Of a stretch of DNA of 64,000 nucleotides, positions 54,077 to 63,265 are shown piece after piece. The DNA is from Alphaproteobacteria bacterium (GTDB lineage Bacteria > Pseudomonadota > Alphaproteobacteria > Caulobacterales > Maricaulaceae): the NCBI GenBank assembly GCA_030428405.1, contig JAUIEH010000001.1, positions 17,538-81,537 on the forward strand, written 5' to 3'. The position numbers were made by a program, and so were the translations under genes. Below the pieces are notes generated by a model that saw only the letters and a program-made list of their open reading frames with translations, searched no databases and was not told the DNA's origin. The stretch's first letter is position 1; every line of letters starts with the position of its first letter.

Positions 54077-54256
54077 TTGTGCCCCGAATGCGGGCATCGT
54101 TCGCCCGACGTCATGCCGACGGACGCGTGCCAATTCTTCTATGAATGCAAGGGCTGCGGCGCGGTCCTGCGGCCGCTCCAAGGCGACTGCTGCGTCTATT
54201 GCTCATACGGCGACGTCAAATGCCCGCCGGTTCAATCGGGCGCCTGTACCGGCTAG
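54077..54256 (+). CDS. GDCCVxC-domain small protein, copy 2
   Basis: A 59-codon frame (LCPECGHRSPDVMPTDACQF... GDCCVYCSYGDVKCPPVQ) closely matching copy 1 at 51536, including long runs of identical nucleotides. The homologous ATG at 54050 is followed by AAT and then an in-frame TAA, so translation would have to begin at the TTG at 54077 or the copy is inactive. The coding body has no other defect. It follows acr3, so duplicates of this gene accompany both the mer-like and the ars modules. Confidence 0.6.
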   Translation: MCPECGHRSPDVMPTDACQFFYECKGCGAVLRPLQGDCCVYCSYGDVKCPPVQSGACTG

Positions 54257-54271
54257 CTTTCGACGCACGCC

Positions 54272-54597
54272 ATGGCCGCGAGACCGATAGAGAAGACGTT
54301 TGAAACGCTCGTGCTGGAATGCCAGCCGGGCGCGCCACCTTATTGTCTCGTTCCTGAAGACGTGTTGGCCGCCTTCAATGCGAGCGGCACGTTCGTCGTC
54401 AATGCCAGCGTCAACGACGGCGCCGACATAGGCCGCCGCAGCATCAAGCCGTGGGGCGATGGTCGCTGGCTCATGGAGTCACGAAGAAGCATTGTCAGAA
54501 AGCGGGCATCGCCGTCGGTGGCTGGCTTACGGTCACGATCTCGTCCGCGCCTGACACGCCCCAACCGATGTTAATGGATCACCGGTCCGTGGTCTAA
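54272..54597 (+). pseudogene. Frameshifted DUF1905-like gene
   Basis: The first part reads FETLVLECQPGAPPYCLVPEDVLAAFNASGTFVVNASVNDG... IKPWGDGRW, like a DUF1905 (YdeI-related) domain. Around 54470 the expected continuation (VTKKHCQKAGIAVGGWLTVTI) moves to another frame and runs to a stop at 54595. The ancestral family usually ends with such a segment, so a single indel best explains it. Not expected to be functional. Confidence 0.6.
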
Positions 54598-54726
54598 GGG
54601 CGCTAGCGTTTCCGGGGCTGGCGGACTGTAGCCAGGCGCTGTGAGCCCTTACGGAGTTGCAGTGCGTCCTAAGCGACTGCGCTTGAAGGGGGCAGGTCAC
54701 TTTCTTGGACGCCAATCCTGGGTCGA

Positions 54727-54792
54727 CACGAAACGCTAATTAGTGTACAACACCATAAGCTAATGTATGATCGCACGAAAAGCTAATTGGTG
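54727..54792. promoter_or_regulatory. Three GCTAAT direct repeats before the Fic gene
   Basis: CACGAAACGCTAATTAGTG at 54727-54745 and CACGAAAAGCTAATTGGTG at 54774-54792 agree at 17 of 19 positions. A weaker copy AGCTAATGTATG lies between them at 54758-54769. Spacing is 23-24 bases, about two helix turns. The last copy abuts the start codon. Likely operator sites, perhaps for autoregulation. Confidence 0.6.
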
Positions 54793-54795
54793 ACC

Positions 54796-56349
54796 ATGGC
54801 CTCCGCTGTCGAAAAACTGGCCGCCTCGCTCGAGGTATTGCGCGCCCTGCAGGCCGAGGGCCGCGCCGCGATCCGGTCGGCTGACCTGAGCCGCACCGAT
54901 CGCGAGCGCCTCCTCGCCGCCGGCTTTCTGAGCGAGGTCATCAAGGGCTGGTACGCGCCGGCGCAGCCTGACCAGACCATCGGAGAAAGCACGGCTTGGT
55001 ACGCCGCCTTCTGGCCGTTCTGCGCGCAATATCTCGAAAGCCGCTTCGGTTCCGAGTGGAGCCTGTCGCCCGAGCAGTCACTCCTCCTGCACGCCGGCAA
55101 TTGGAGCGTGCCGCGCCAGCTGCTCGTGCGCGCGCCAGGCGGACGCAACAACGCCACCGCATTTCCTCACGGCACATCGATCTACGAAGTGCGCGCATCG
55201 CTGCCTGGGGAGGGCGACGGCGCGTTCATGGAAGGCTTGAGGTTGTTTGGCCTCGAGGCCGCGCTCGTTCAGGTTTCGGAATCCTTCTTCCAAACATGGC
55301 CGACCGAGGCGCGCACGGCGCTCGCCGTTCTGCCTGACGCCTCCGGACTGCTCGCGCGTCTGCTCGAAGGCGGCCACGTCAGGGCCGCCGGCCGCCTGGC
55401 CGGGGCCTTGCGCGGCATGGGCCGCGGGAAGCTCGCCGACGAGATCCTCGCGGCCATGCGCGCCGCCTTGCACGACGTGCGCGAGGTCGATCCATTAGAT
55501 CGATCGATCGCCTGGGCCATTAGCGGCCGCAGCGCGTCGCCCTACGTCCATCGCATACGTATTCTCTGGGAAAGCATGCGCGAGGATGTCGTCGGACGCC
55601 TTCCGTCGCCGGCGAAGGTCAATGACGCCGAGGCCTATCTCGCCGCGGTCGAGGATCGCTACGTCGCCGACGCCTATCACTCGCTGTCGATCGAGGGCTA
55701 TCAGGTCACGCCCGAGCTCATCGAACGAGTCCGATCCGGCGTCTGGAATCCGGACGCGAACGCCGAGGACCACGGACGCCGCGACGCACTCGCCGCGCGC
55801 GGCTACTGGCAGGCCTTCCAGGAGGTCAAGGCGAGCGTCGGCCGCATCCTCGCAGGGGAGAATCCGGGACACGTCGCCGACGAGGATCATGGGCGTTGGT
55901 ATCGCGAGCTCTTCGCGCCGAGCGTCGCGGTCGGCCTCGTCAAGCCTGCTCAGCTCGCGGGATATCGAAACGGCCCCGTCTTCATTCGAAGGTCCATGCA
56001 CGTGCCCATGGGCGCGCAGGCGGTGCGCGACGCCATGCCGACCTTCTTCGAACTCCTGGCGGCCGAGTCTGACCCCTCGGTGCGGATTGTCCTCGGGCAC
56101 TTCGTCTTTGTCTACATCCATCCCTATTTCGACGGGAACGGACGGATGGGGCGCTTCCTGATGAACGCCATGATCGCCGCCGCCGGCCACCCCTGGACCG
56201 TGATCCGGCTCGAGGGCCGCGACGCCTACATGTCGGCGCTCGAGGCCGCGAGCGTCGGCGGGGACATTCGTCCCTTCGCGGACTTCATCGCGTCGGCCAT
56301 GAGCAGCGAGCCGGCCCTGCGGGGCGCGTCGCGCGCTAAAGACGCTTGA
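54796..56349 (+). CDS. Fic-domain protein with regulatory N-terminus
   Basis: 517 residues from the ATG at 54796; TTG and GTG starts at 54787 and 54790 are alternatives. The Fic core HPYFDGNGRMGR (residues 442-453) is intact, so AMP transfer to a target protein is expected. An inhibitory motif SLSIEG (residues 296-301) precedes it, as in class II Fic proteins. The first 270 residues include a winged-helix-like region (LSRTDRERLLAAGFLSEVIKGWYAP) like AbiEi-type antitoxins, which could bind the upstream repeats. Target unknown. Confidence 0.87.
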   Translation: MASAVEKLAASLEVLRALQAEGRAAIRSADLSRTDRERLLAAGFLSEVIKGWYAPAQPDQTIGESTAWYAAFWPFCAQYLESRFGSEWSLSPEQSLLLHAGNWSVPRQLLVRAPGGRNNATAFPHGTSIYEVRASLPGEGDGAFMEGLRLFGLEAALVQVSESFFQTWPTEARTALAVLPDASGLLARLLEGGHVRAAGRLAGALRGMGRGKLADEILAAMRAALHDVREVDPLDRSIAWAISGRSASPYVHRIRILWESMREDVVGRLPSPAKVNDAEAYLAAVEDRYVADAYHSLSIEGYQVTPELIERVRSGVWNPDANAEDHGRRDALAARGYWQAFQEVKASVGRILAGENPGHVADEDHGRWYRELFAPSVAVGLVKPAQLAGYRNGPVFIRRSMHVPMGAQAVRDAMPTFFELLAAESDPSVRIVLGHFVFVYIHPYFDGNGRMGRFLMNAMIAAAGHPWTVIRLEGRDAYMSALEAASVGGDIRPFADFIASAMSSEPALRGASRAKDA

Positions 56350-56465
56350 ATCGGAATCGGCGTGGTGTCGCCAAGAGTGGACACGAGCACGCTCTGGAGA
56401 TTCCACCCATGGATATCTGTGCGCGCCTGGATGAACCGCGGGTGAGAACGAGCGAAGATTAGGCA

Positions 56466-59400
56466 ATGGCCAAGGTCCGGACGACGAAGAGCAGATCAAA
56501 AACGGCGAAGACGAGGAAGGCGACCAGACGGGAGACTGGCGGGCCGGGCTTCGATTTCGAAGACCGCGTCGCCGCTTGGTTCGCGCTTGAGGCGCTCACT
56601 GGGAAGCCGCTGCCCGGCGTCGGGGGCGCGGCGACGCGCATACAAATGCAGACGGCGAGCCTTGGCTGGCTGCTCGACGATGTGCTGGTCACGGCGGGAC
56701 CGGAGGAAAGCGAGCGGCGCCTGGCGGTCTCCTGCAAGGCCAACCTCCAAGTTTCGGCCTCGGGTCTTCCGGCGGACTTCATGGAGCTTGCTTGGAAGCA
56801 GTGGCTTGACGCGGACGACAAGCCGATGCGGCGCGGCAGGGACGCATTGGTGCTGGCCACGCGCGGGCGTCATCCGGCCTTCGACGCTGTGTGGAGCGAC
56901 GCGAAAGCGTGGGCCGCTGGCGAGGATTTGACCTTCGCTGTCGCGCAGATTTCCGTCTCCACCAAGCACAAGAAGGTCTTTGAACGGCTCAAGGCAGCGG
57001 GGACGGCGGCTGGCTTCGCCGTCACGGATTCAGATGTCGTGAATCTCATTCGCAGCGTCGAAGTGACGCCCTTCGATTTCCAGCTGGCGAACTCGCGAGA
57101 CGAAGCCGCCGCGATCGCCTCGGCGCGGACGCTGCTAACGGAGAACAGCCTAGAAGCCGGAGCAGATCTCTGGAAAGCGCTCGTTGTTCGAGCGGCCGCC
57201 GCGAGGCTCGGCAGCGGCACGCTCGAAGTCGCCGAGCTTCGTCGGGACCTGCTCCGCATGTTCGACCTCAAGGACTTTCCGGACTTTGAAACCTCATGGA
57301 CGCATCTGGAAGCGCTCAGCAGGGACAGCGAAGCGGTCATCCAGACCGCTCTGCCGTCTGGCGTGACGTTGACGCGTTCGGCCGTAAAGGAGTTGGCCGA
57401 TCTCATGACGGCCAACCCCGTTTGCATAGTTTACGGGGACTCCGGGGTGGGCAAATCCGCGCTGGCGAAATCCGTCCTCGAGGCTCAGTTCGGCGACGCG
57501 CGCCGAGTCTGGCTGAACCCGGAGGACCTGGAGAAGGCGCTTCTTGAATCGACGCGCCGGGCTTTAGGGCTGGGCGCGCCGCTTCTTGAAGTTTTGGGTG
57601 CGAGCGCACGTCCCGAGAATGTCCTGGTGATCGACGCCGCGGAGCACGTCAGTCCCGAGACGACGTTGCGAGCGGAAGCTCTAATCGCCGAGCTGATCAA
57701 GAGGAACGTCAATGGGGAGCCGCCGGCCTGGCGGGTCCTAGTCATTGGACAGTCTGAGGCGTTCGTGAGCGGTCGCTTTCAGGCCGTCACGAGGTCAGAG
57801 CTGACCGCGCGGATTGAAGTGCGCGCGCTCTCAACGACCGAAGTCAACACCGCGCTTCTATCCATGCCGGCATTGTCCTGGCTGGTCGGGGATGACGAGG
57901 CGGCGACGGCGCTGGCGAACCTCAGGACGCTTGCCTGGGTGATGGCGGCTGCGGAGGAGTTTCAAGAGCACGCAATGAGAGGGGGTGTGTCGGCAGTCGC
58001 AATCGTGGACGCGCTGTGGCGCTTCTGGTCGGGAGGCCAGCTCGAGGTTCAGCGGCTGCTCATGCGATTGGCCGAGCGCGACGGTTCGTTTGAGCATAGC
58101 TTCCCGCTCAGCCAGATTGGCGGGGAGGAGGTCGCCGCGCTCCAAGCTCGTCCGGCTCACTGCCCGTTGCGCGTGAACACCGAGAACCGTGTCGAGTTCG
58201 AGCACGACCTGGCGGCGGATTGGGCGCGTTTCCAGCGCTTGAAGGAGATGGCGGGGGACGTCAGAGCATGGGCGGCGTACGCCTCCAATCCGCTCTGGAA
58301 TAGCGCTCTGCGGATGTTTGGCCAGTGGCTTTTGCGTGAGACTGCGGGCGGCCGGAACCGGTGGGACGCCGCCTATGAGGCGGCGGAGGCCCTCGGCGAC
58401 GAGGCGCCGCTCGCCACCGACATTTTGTTGGATGCGCTCTTCCTCGATCCCTCAGGGGACGTGTTCCTAAGCGATCGAGCGGAAATGCTGTTTGCGGAGA
58501 ATGGCAAGCGGTTGACGCGGCTACTGCGGCGTTTCGAGCACGTCGCCACGGTGTCGGGCGTGAGGGCGGATGCACGCGCGGAGTTTAGCGACCTCACGCT
58601 GCTGCTCGAGGCGCAGTTCCGAACGCCCATCGTTAGCCGTTGGCGAGCGATCGTGCGCTTTCTGGCGACACACCAGGAGCGAGTGGCGGCGCTTGGATCC
58701 CTTGCTGTCGCCTCAGTTTGCGAGCGCTGGCTCATGGGGGTCCCCCCGCTCCTGCCAGACGGCGCGCCGTGGCCATTCAGGAAGGAGCTGGCTGAGCTTG
58801 CGTTGGCCACGGGGCGCGCGGTGCAGCTCGATCTGGCGAAGGGCGTTGGCTACGTGGGAGATGAGTTCACGCGGCTTCATCAAGCACCCTTCGCGGCGGC
58901 GCCCGATCTCCCCGACGGCGTTGCAGCCTGGGCGCTCGAGATGGCGCGGCGACGGCCGCTAGATGCGGACATGGCAAGGAAGGTCGAGGAACATCGTACG
59001 CGTCGGGCGGAAGAGCATAAGGCGCGGATGGAGAGTGATCCCGCCTATCGGGAACGGCATTCCAGGCGAACGGAACCGCCGGTGTTCTTCGGCGGACGGC
59101 GCAAGCTTCCACCGTGGCCGCTCGGGGCCCAGGGCAGGGTGGAACGGCATTTTCAGGAAGCGGTGCTTCGGTCGGCCGCGTTCCAGGCGTTCGTGCGCGC
59201 GGCTCCGGCCGCCGCCGGCGAGGTGCTCTTGGCCTGCATCATCGACGACACGCCCGAAGAGGACTGCGGTCAAAACACTTTCGGACCGGATTTAGGTCTC
59301 GCCTACGACGACGGGAGCCAGCCTGCCGCATTCTGGAAGAGCCAGTTCTACCGCTTCCTGCACGCCAAGCGTGAGGCGGCGCTAGGCGTCCTGCAGCAGC

Positions 59401-61769
59401 TGATTGGTTTCTGCACGGATCGCTGGGAGCACGGGATCATCCGAGAAGGGGGATCGGCGCCGGACCCTATTGTCCTGCGTCTGCCAAGTGGAGAGGAGCG
59501 CGCGTACCGCGGCGGCATGGCGGTCTTTCTGTGGCCCCAGCGGAGCTGGTACGGCACGGGGCAGCTCGCCTCCGCGCTCGATGCGCTTGAGAGGTGGCTT
59601 TGCGACCTGATTGACCGTGGCGAGGATGTCGCCTCGCTCGTGGACGACATTCTCCACAGGTTTGATTCCATCGCCGTGCTCGGTGTGCTGACGAATGTCG
59701 GCAAGTACAGACCGGACCTCTTTGCCGGTCCCCTGAAGCCGCTGTTGGCCGTTCGCGGGATCTACCTTGGCGACCAACAACGGGCGGAGGAGAGCAGGTT
59801 TCAGGACATGAGCTGGGCGCGCGATGGCGAGCTCGTCTTCGGCATGGCGAAGAATTGGGTCCTCGCGCCTCACCGGAAGAAGACGCTCGCGCAGATCGCG
59901 TCCGATGTGCTCGTCCGCGACGCTGACGTCGCCGCTTTCCTCGAGAATGCGACATCGTCCTGGGTGGAACCAGACGACACGAAGGCGGCCCTTGAGTTCC
60001 GTATCCTGAAGGCGATGCTGGAGCGGGCGAACTACAGCCAAGCGACTGACCCCGAGACCGGTGAGGAACGGTTCGAGCTCACCTATCCCAAGGAGCTCGT
60101 GGAGGCCGTCAACGCATTCCACAGCGGCAAAACTCGAGTTCGTCAGGCGCTGGTTCTGCCAGATCAGGTTCGCGATCTTCTCATTAACGAGAGAGCCCTG
60201 GATGCCGCCGAGGCGGAACACCTCGCTGGCTTTCTGGAGGCGGTCGATGGCGCTGAAGACGTGGATCTCGAGGAAGGGTTGCTTCGGCCTGCACGGGTCG
60301 CTGCGGCGGTTGCGCTCATGCTTCGAGCCGCGGAGTGGGCGGGCGCGCACGCTGATGTTGGCGCACGCGCTCAGGCGGTGATCGATGCGGCGAAGGCCGA
60401 GGTCGACGACGCCACAGATATGTCGCGGTTCCGGTTCTCAATGGATGGAGGCTACCTGGAATTCGTGGCTCATCTGGCGATGGCGCGCTGGCTGGCGACG
60501 TCGTCGCCGGAAACGGACCAAGACGTTCTGCGCCTGCTGACCAGCGGAGACGACGCGGCGGCGAGCGTCATCTCGTGGCTGGCTTACAGAAACCGCGAGG
60601 CGCTGGGGCCGCGGTTTTGGCGGCTACAGTTTCTCGCGCTGATCTGGGCGGGGCTCTTGCTTCTTCATCCGCGCACCGACGACGATTGGCCGTCGACGCC
60701 CCGCTGGCGCCGCTGGCGCAAGTGGCTCGTGACGCGTCGGCTGGTGGACGACAACGCGACGTCGAAGCAGATTCAGCCCCTCGAAATCGCCCAGCGTGTC
60801 GAGCGATTCGAGATCAAGCGGTGGCGGGCGCGAAACGCAAAGTACGGGCGTAGGTTTGAGCGGCAGCCAGGGCGGCGGCTCTGGGGCGGACTGAACACGC
60901 ACGTTCTCAAGATCGCATTCGGATGGCTGTTTGACTCCGACGCCGCGCGCCGAGCGCCGGCCGAAGAATTCGAGACGCGCAAGGCGCTGGTCCAGGCCTT
61001 CTGGGCTTACGAATCTTGGCGCCGGACTGGCTCCGTGGACGAGGAGGATGACGACGACTTCAAGCATCCAGACCAGCAGATCGGCTACGCCGTCCTCGCG
61101 GAGCTTGCGCGCCTAACACTCGCGTCGCCTGCAGCGTCCGCGCCGGACCTGTGGGAGCCGGTCTTCGCGCTCGGCAAGCGGGGCCACCACTCGGCGGACT
61201 ATTTTTTGACGAGCTGGTTCGGCCTCGTCGACGAGACGACCGATGCGGAAGAATTCATCCGGCGCTGGCGTCCCATGGTCGCCTATATGCTCGAGCGGCC
61301 GGAGTGGACAACAGGCCGCCATTGGTACCATAGCCGGGGACTCCTGCGTCAGGCTCTGGGCTTTTACGCTTCGCGCTTCATCACGCGCAGTCCGGCTGTG
61401 GTCGCCGGGATCGGCGGGATGAACGAATTGTACGCGTCATGGTCGGACAAGCATCTCTCTGGTGATGACGACAACCTAGCGGGCCTTTGCGGTTTCCTGA
61501 GCAGCGACGCAGGCGCGGCGCTGCGGCTCGACGGGCTCCGTTGGATCGCGGCCGCCATGCGCGCCAATCCGGAGCGGGCGCGCCGGCGGGACAGATCGGC
61601 TTCGGAAGCGCTGCTCCGCTTTCTCGATGTGTTGGCGGCGCGCCACCTGACTGAGATTTCATCATCGCCCGACGCAAGGACGGCGCTGCTGGAGCTGGTC
61701 GCCGAGGTCGTCGCCCGTCAGGTTCCGGGCGCCCTCGTGCTTCAGGATGCGGTTGCAGGATCTCTCTAG
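56466..61769 (+). CDS. Giant NTPase with nuclease-like N-terminus (STAND/Avs-like)
   Basis: 1767 residues. After a basic start, residues 25-95 (FDFEDRVAAWFAL... GWLLDDVLV... LAVSCKANL) have the spacing of a PD-(D/E)xK nuclease (Glu32, Asp71/Asp72, Lys91), like Mrr or Cap4 domains. A P-loop follows: GDSGVGKS at 324-331, and VLVIDAAEH (386-394) as Walker B. The remaining 1300 residues are helical with no recognised domain, like the sensor arm of Avs antiphage NTPases. Proteins of this shape detect phage components and cleave DNA. Assignment is by architecture only. Confidence 0.75.
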   Translation: MAKVRTTKSRSKTAKTRKATRRETGGPGFDFEDRVAAWFALEALTGKPLPGVGGAATRIQMQTASLGWLLDDVLVTAGPEESERRLAVSCKANLQVSASGLPADFMELAWKQWLDADDKPMRRGRDALVLATRGRHPAFDAVWSDAKAWAAGEDLTFAVAQISVSTKHKKVFERLKAAGTAAGFAVTDSDVVNLIRSVEVTPFDFQLANSRDEAAAIASARTLLTENSLEAGADLWKALVVRAAAARLGSGTLEVAELRRDLLRMFDLKDFPDFETSWTHLEALSRDSEAVIQTALPSGVTLTRSAVKELADLMTANPVCIVYGDSGVGKSALAKSVLEAQFGDARRVWLNPEDLEKALLESTRRALGLGAPLLEVLGASARPENVLVIDAAEHVSPETTLRAEALIAELIKRNVNGEPPAWRVLVIGQSEAFVSGRFQAVTRSELTARIEVRALSTTEVNTALLSMPALSWLVGDDEAATALANLRTLAWVMAAAEEFQEHAMRGGVSAVAIVDALWRFWSGGQLEVQRLLMRLAERDGSFEHSFPLSQIGGEEVAALQARPAHCPLRVNTENRVEFEHDLAADWARFQRLKEMAGDVRAWAAYASNPLWNSALRMFGQWLLRETAGGRNRWDAAYEAAEALGDEAPLATDILLDALFLDPSGDVFLSDRAEMLFAENGKRLTRLLRRFEHVATVSGVRADARAEFSDLTLLLEAQFRTPIVSRWRAIVRFLATHQERVAALGSLAVASVCERWLMGVPPLLPDGAPWPFRKELAELALATGRAVQLDLAKGVGYVGDEFTRLHQAPFAAAPDLPDGVAAWALEMARRRPLDADMARKVEEHRTRRAEEHKARMESDPAYRERHSRRTEPPVFFGGRRKLPPWPLGAQGRVERHFQEAVLRSAAFQAFVRAAPAAAGEVLLACIIDDTPEEDCGQNTFGPDLGLAYDDGSQPAAFWKSQFYRFLHAKREAALGVLQQLIGFCTDRWEHGIIREGGSAPDPIVLRLPSGEERAYRGGMAVFLWPQRSWYGTGQLASALDALERWLCDLIDRGEDVASLVDDILHRFDSIAVLGVLTNVGKYRPDLFAGPLKPLLAVRGIYLGDQQRAEESRFQDMSWARDGELVFGMAKNWVLAPHRKKTLAQIASDVLVRDADVAAFLENATSSWVEPDDTKAALEFRILKAMLERANYSQATDPETGEERFELTYPKELVEAVNAFHSGKTRVRQALVLPDQVRDLLINERALDAAEAEHLAGFLEAVDGAEDVDLEEGLLRPARVAAAVALMLRAAEWAGAHADVGARAQAVIDAAKAEVDDATDMSRFRFSMDGGYLEFVAHLAMARWLATSSPETDQDVLRLLTSGDDAAASVISWLAYRNREALGPRFWRLQFLALIWAGLLLLHPRTDDDWPSTPRWRRWRKWLVTRRLVDDNATSKQIQPLEIAQRVERFEIKRWRARNAKYGRRFERQPGRRLWGGLNTHVLKIAFGWLFDSDAARRAPAEEFETRKALVQAFWAYESWRRTGSVDEEDDDDFKHPDQQIGYAVLAELARLTLASPAASAPDLWEPVFALGKRGHHSADYFLTSWFGLVDETTDAEEFIRRWRPMVAYMLERPEWTTGRHWYHSRGLLRQALGFYASRFITRSPAVVAGIGGMNELYASWSDKHLSGDDDNLAGLCGFLSSDAGAALRLDGLRWIAAAMRANPERARRRDRSASEALLRFLDVLAARHLTEISSSPDARTALLELVAEVVARQVPGALVLQDAVAGSL

Positions 61770-62369
61770 GCAGAGGACGGCAAACGGCGCCTGTCTCGGC
61801 ATCGCACCGCAAGCGTGCATGAATTCGCTGCGACGCTGGCTCCAGACGCTCCCTCACGGACCCACCAAGAGGATGGCCCGCCGTCCTCCCTCGGCCGCCG
61901 CTCGCTCACCCATCCGGGGCGAGGCGACCGAGCGGCGGCTCCGAGAGGACGGCTTTCGAGGCTGAGCGGATTTAGAATTAGACGTGCGTCGCCTTGGCGT
62001 GTGCGTGTTTTGATACGCGCGGTCGAGCGGGCTATGGCGCGTCTTCGTCGCGTTTCGACCGAATTGGATTCTCGGGCAGGTCGCAGCGCATGCTATCAAG
62101 TCTGGGCGCGCTACCGCGTCGGAGCGTGCATCGCGGAGCGGGGCGAGGGGTTGGTATCGACGGGTTTCGAGTGCGGATTTGTCGGCGGTTAGATTCCTGT
62201 GGACAACTCAAAATTGTGATTTGGGGGCGTTGGAAAACGCGTTGGAAAGACCGATTCGGCGTGCATTTGATTCAGCGCAATATCAAAGAGTTAGGCGTTC
62301 TTTCAGACTCCGCCCCTGGGCACCATTTTCCGTCCTTGCCCCAATGCAGCGCATTTCGCCTGCGCCGGT
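61770..62369. other. 600-base non-coding stretch at probable element end
   Basis: No open frame with protein character on either strand. The only notable sequence is a tRNA 3'-end-like segment near 62304 (listed separately). Base composition becomes more AT-rich towards 62200-62300. Confidence 0.45.
62304..62330 (+). other. tRNA-Leu 3'-end-like fragment, possible attachment site
   Basis: CAGACTCCGCCCCTGGGCACCA resembles the T-arm and acceptor end of alphaproteobacterial tRNA-Leu genes, ending in CCA and followed by TTTTC as is common after tRNAs. No 5' part of a tRNA is found upstream. Such 3' remnants are left at one end of islands that integrate into tRNA genes. Accessory genes lie to the left and backbone-like genes to the right. 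Confidence 0.35.
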
Positions 62370-63236
62370 TCAACTATGTTCTTCGATTTTCGCCGTCAGT
62401 TCGGCGCCGACGAGGAACGCGAAGGCGGACACCCAGAACCATAACAGCAAGACCACCACCGCGCTGAGCGAGCCGTAAACCTCGTTCAGCCGGCCGAAAT
62501 TCTGGATATAGAGCGAGAACAAGGCCGAAGCGATGATCCATAAGACGACCGCAGCGCCGGCGCCGGGCGCGATCCACTTCCAGGCGGCGCCGGTCCGGCT
62601 CGGCGCGAAGCGGTAGAGCGCTGCGATGCCCGCCCAGGCGCCCAAATACAGGATTGGCCAGCGCGCATAATCAATGATCGACGCCATCGCATCGCCCAGG
62701 CCGATGGCGCTGAACAAGGCGGGCGTGGCGGCGATCGCGGCGATGGCGGCGACGATGCCGACGGCGAGAGCGAGCGTCATCAACAATGCTTCGGCGTTGA
62801 AGCGCAAAAAGCCGCGTTCCTCAGGCTCGTCATAAACGATGTTCAGCGCCTGCATCACCGCCTTGGCGCCGCGCGAGGCGCTGAATATGGCGAGGCACAG
62901 ACTGAACACGAAGGCGACGCCGACCACGCCTTCATTGGCGCCGGCGATGCGCTCGGCCTGTTCGGTGACGACGCTCATCACGTCAGTGGGCAGAAGATTG
63001 GTAAGCGCGCTGATTTCGCCGGTCAGCTCGGAAGGTTCGGCGAACAGGCTCCAGAGCGAGATGAGCGCGGTCATGGCGGGGAAAATCGCGAGGAGCGCGT
63101 AAAACGCAACGCCAGCCGCCGTCAGAGCCAGGCGGTCGTCGCCGACTGCTTTGAACGCGCGCGTCAGGACGGCTTTCCACCAGCGCAGGGATACGAATCT
63201 GCGCGTGCTCAGTTTCAAGAAAAGTCGATTAGCCAA
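62370..63236 (-). CDS. YihY/BrkB-family membrane protein
   Basis: 288 residues with six hydrophobic helices. The start (WWKAVLTRAFKAVGDDRLALTAAGVAFYALLAIFPAMTALIS) and later SASRGAKAVMQALNIVYDEPEERGFLR are diagnostic of the YihY/virulence factor BrkB family, widespread in bacterial chromosomes. Exact function is unknown; the old RNase BN label is wrong for this family. Its chromosomal character supports the end of the accessory region just upstream. Confidence 0.93.
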   Translation of the reverse strand: MANRLFLKLSTRRFVSLRWWKAVLTRAFKAVGDDRLALTAAGVAFYALLAIFPAMTALISLWSLFAEPSELTGEISALTNLLPTDVMSVVTEQAERIAGANEGVVGVAFVFSLCLAIFSASRGAKAVMQALNIVYDEPEERGFLRFNAEALLMTLALAVGIVAAIAAIAATPALFSAIGLGDAMASIIDYARWPILYLGAWAGIAALYRFAPSRTGAAWKWIAPGAGAAVVLWIIASALFSLYIQNFGRLNEVYGSLSAVVVLLLWFWVSAFAFLVGAELTAKIEEHS

Positions 63237-63265
63237 ACCGTCCCTGTTCCCGCTTCGTCAGCGCG

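Noticed and set aside
51536..54256. Selenocysteine in the GDCCVxC proteins
   Set aside because: The family can contain it, but both copies here use ordinary TGC/TGT cysteine codons, and the stop in copy 2 is TAA.
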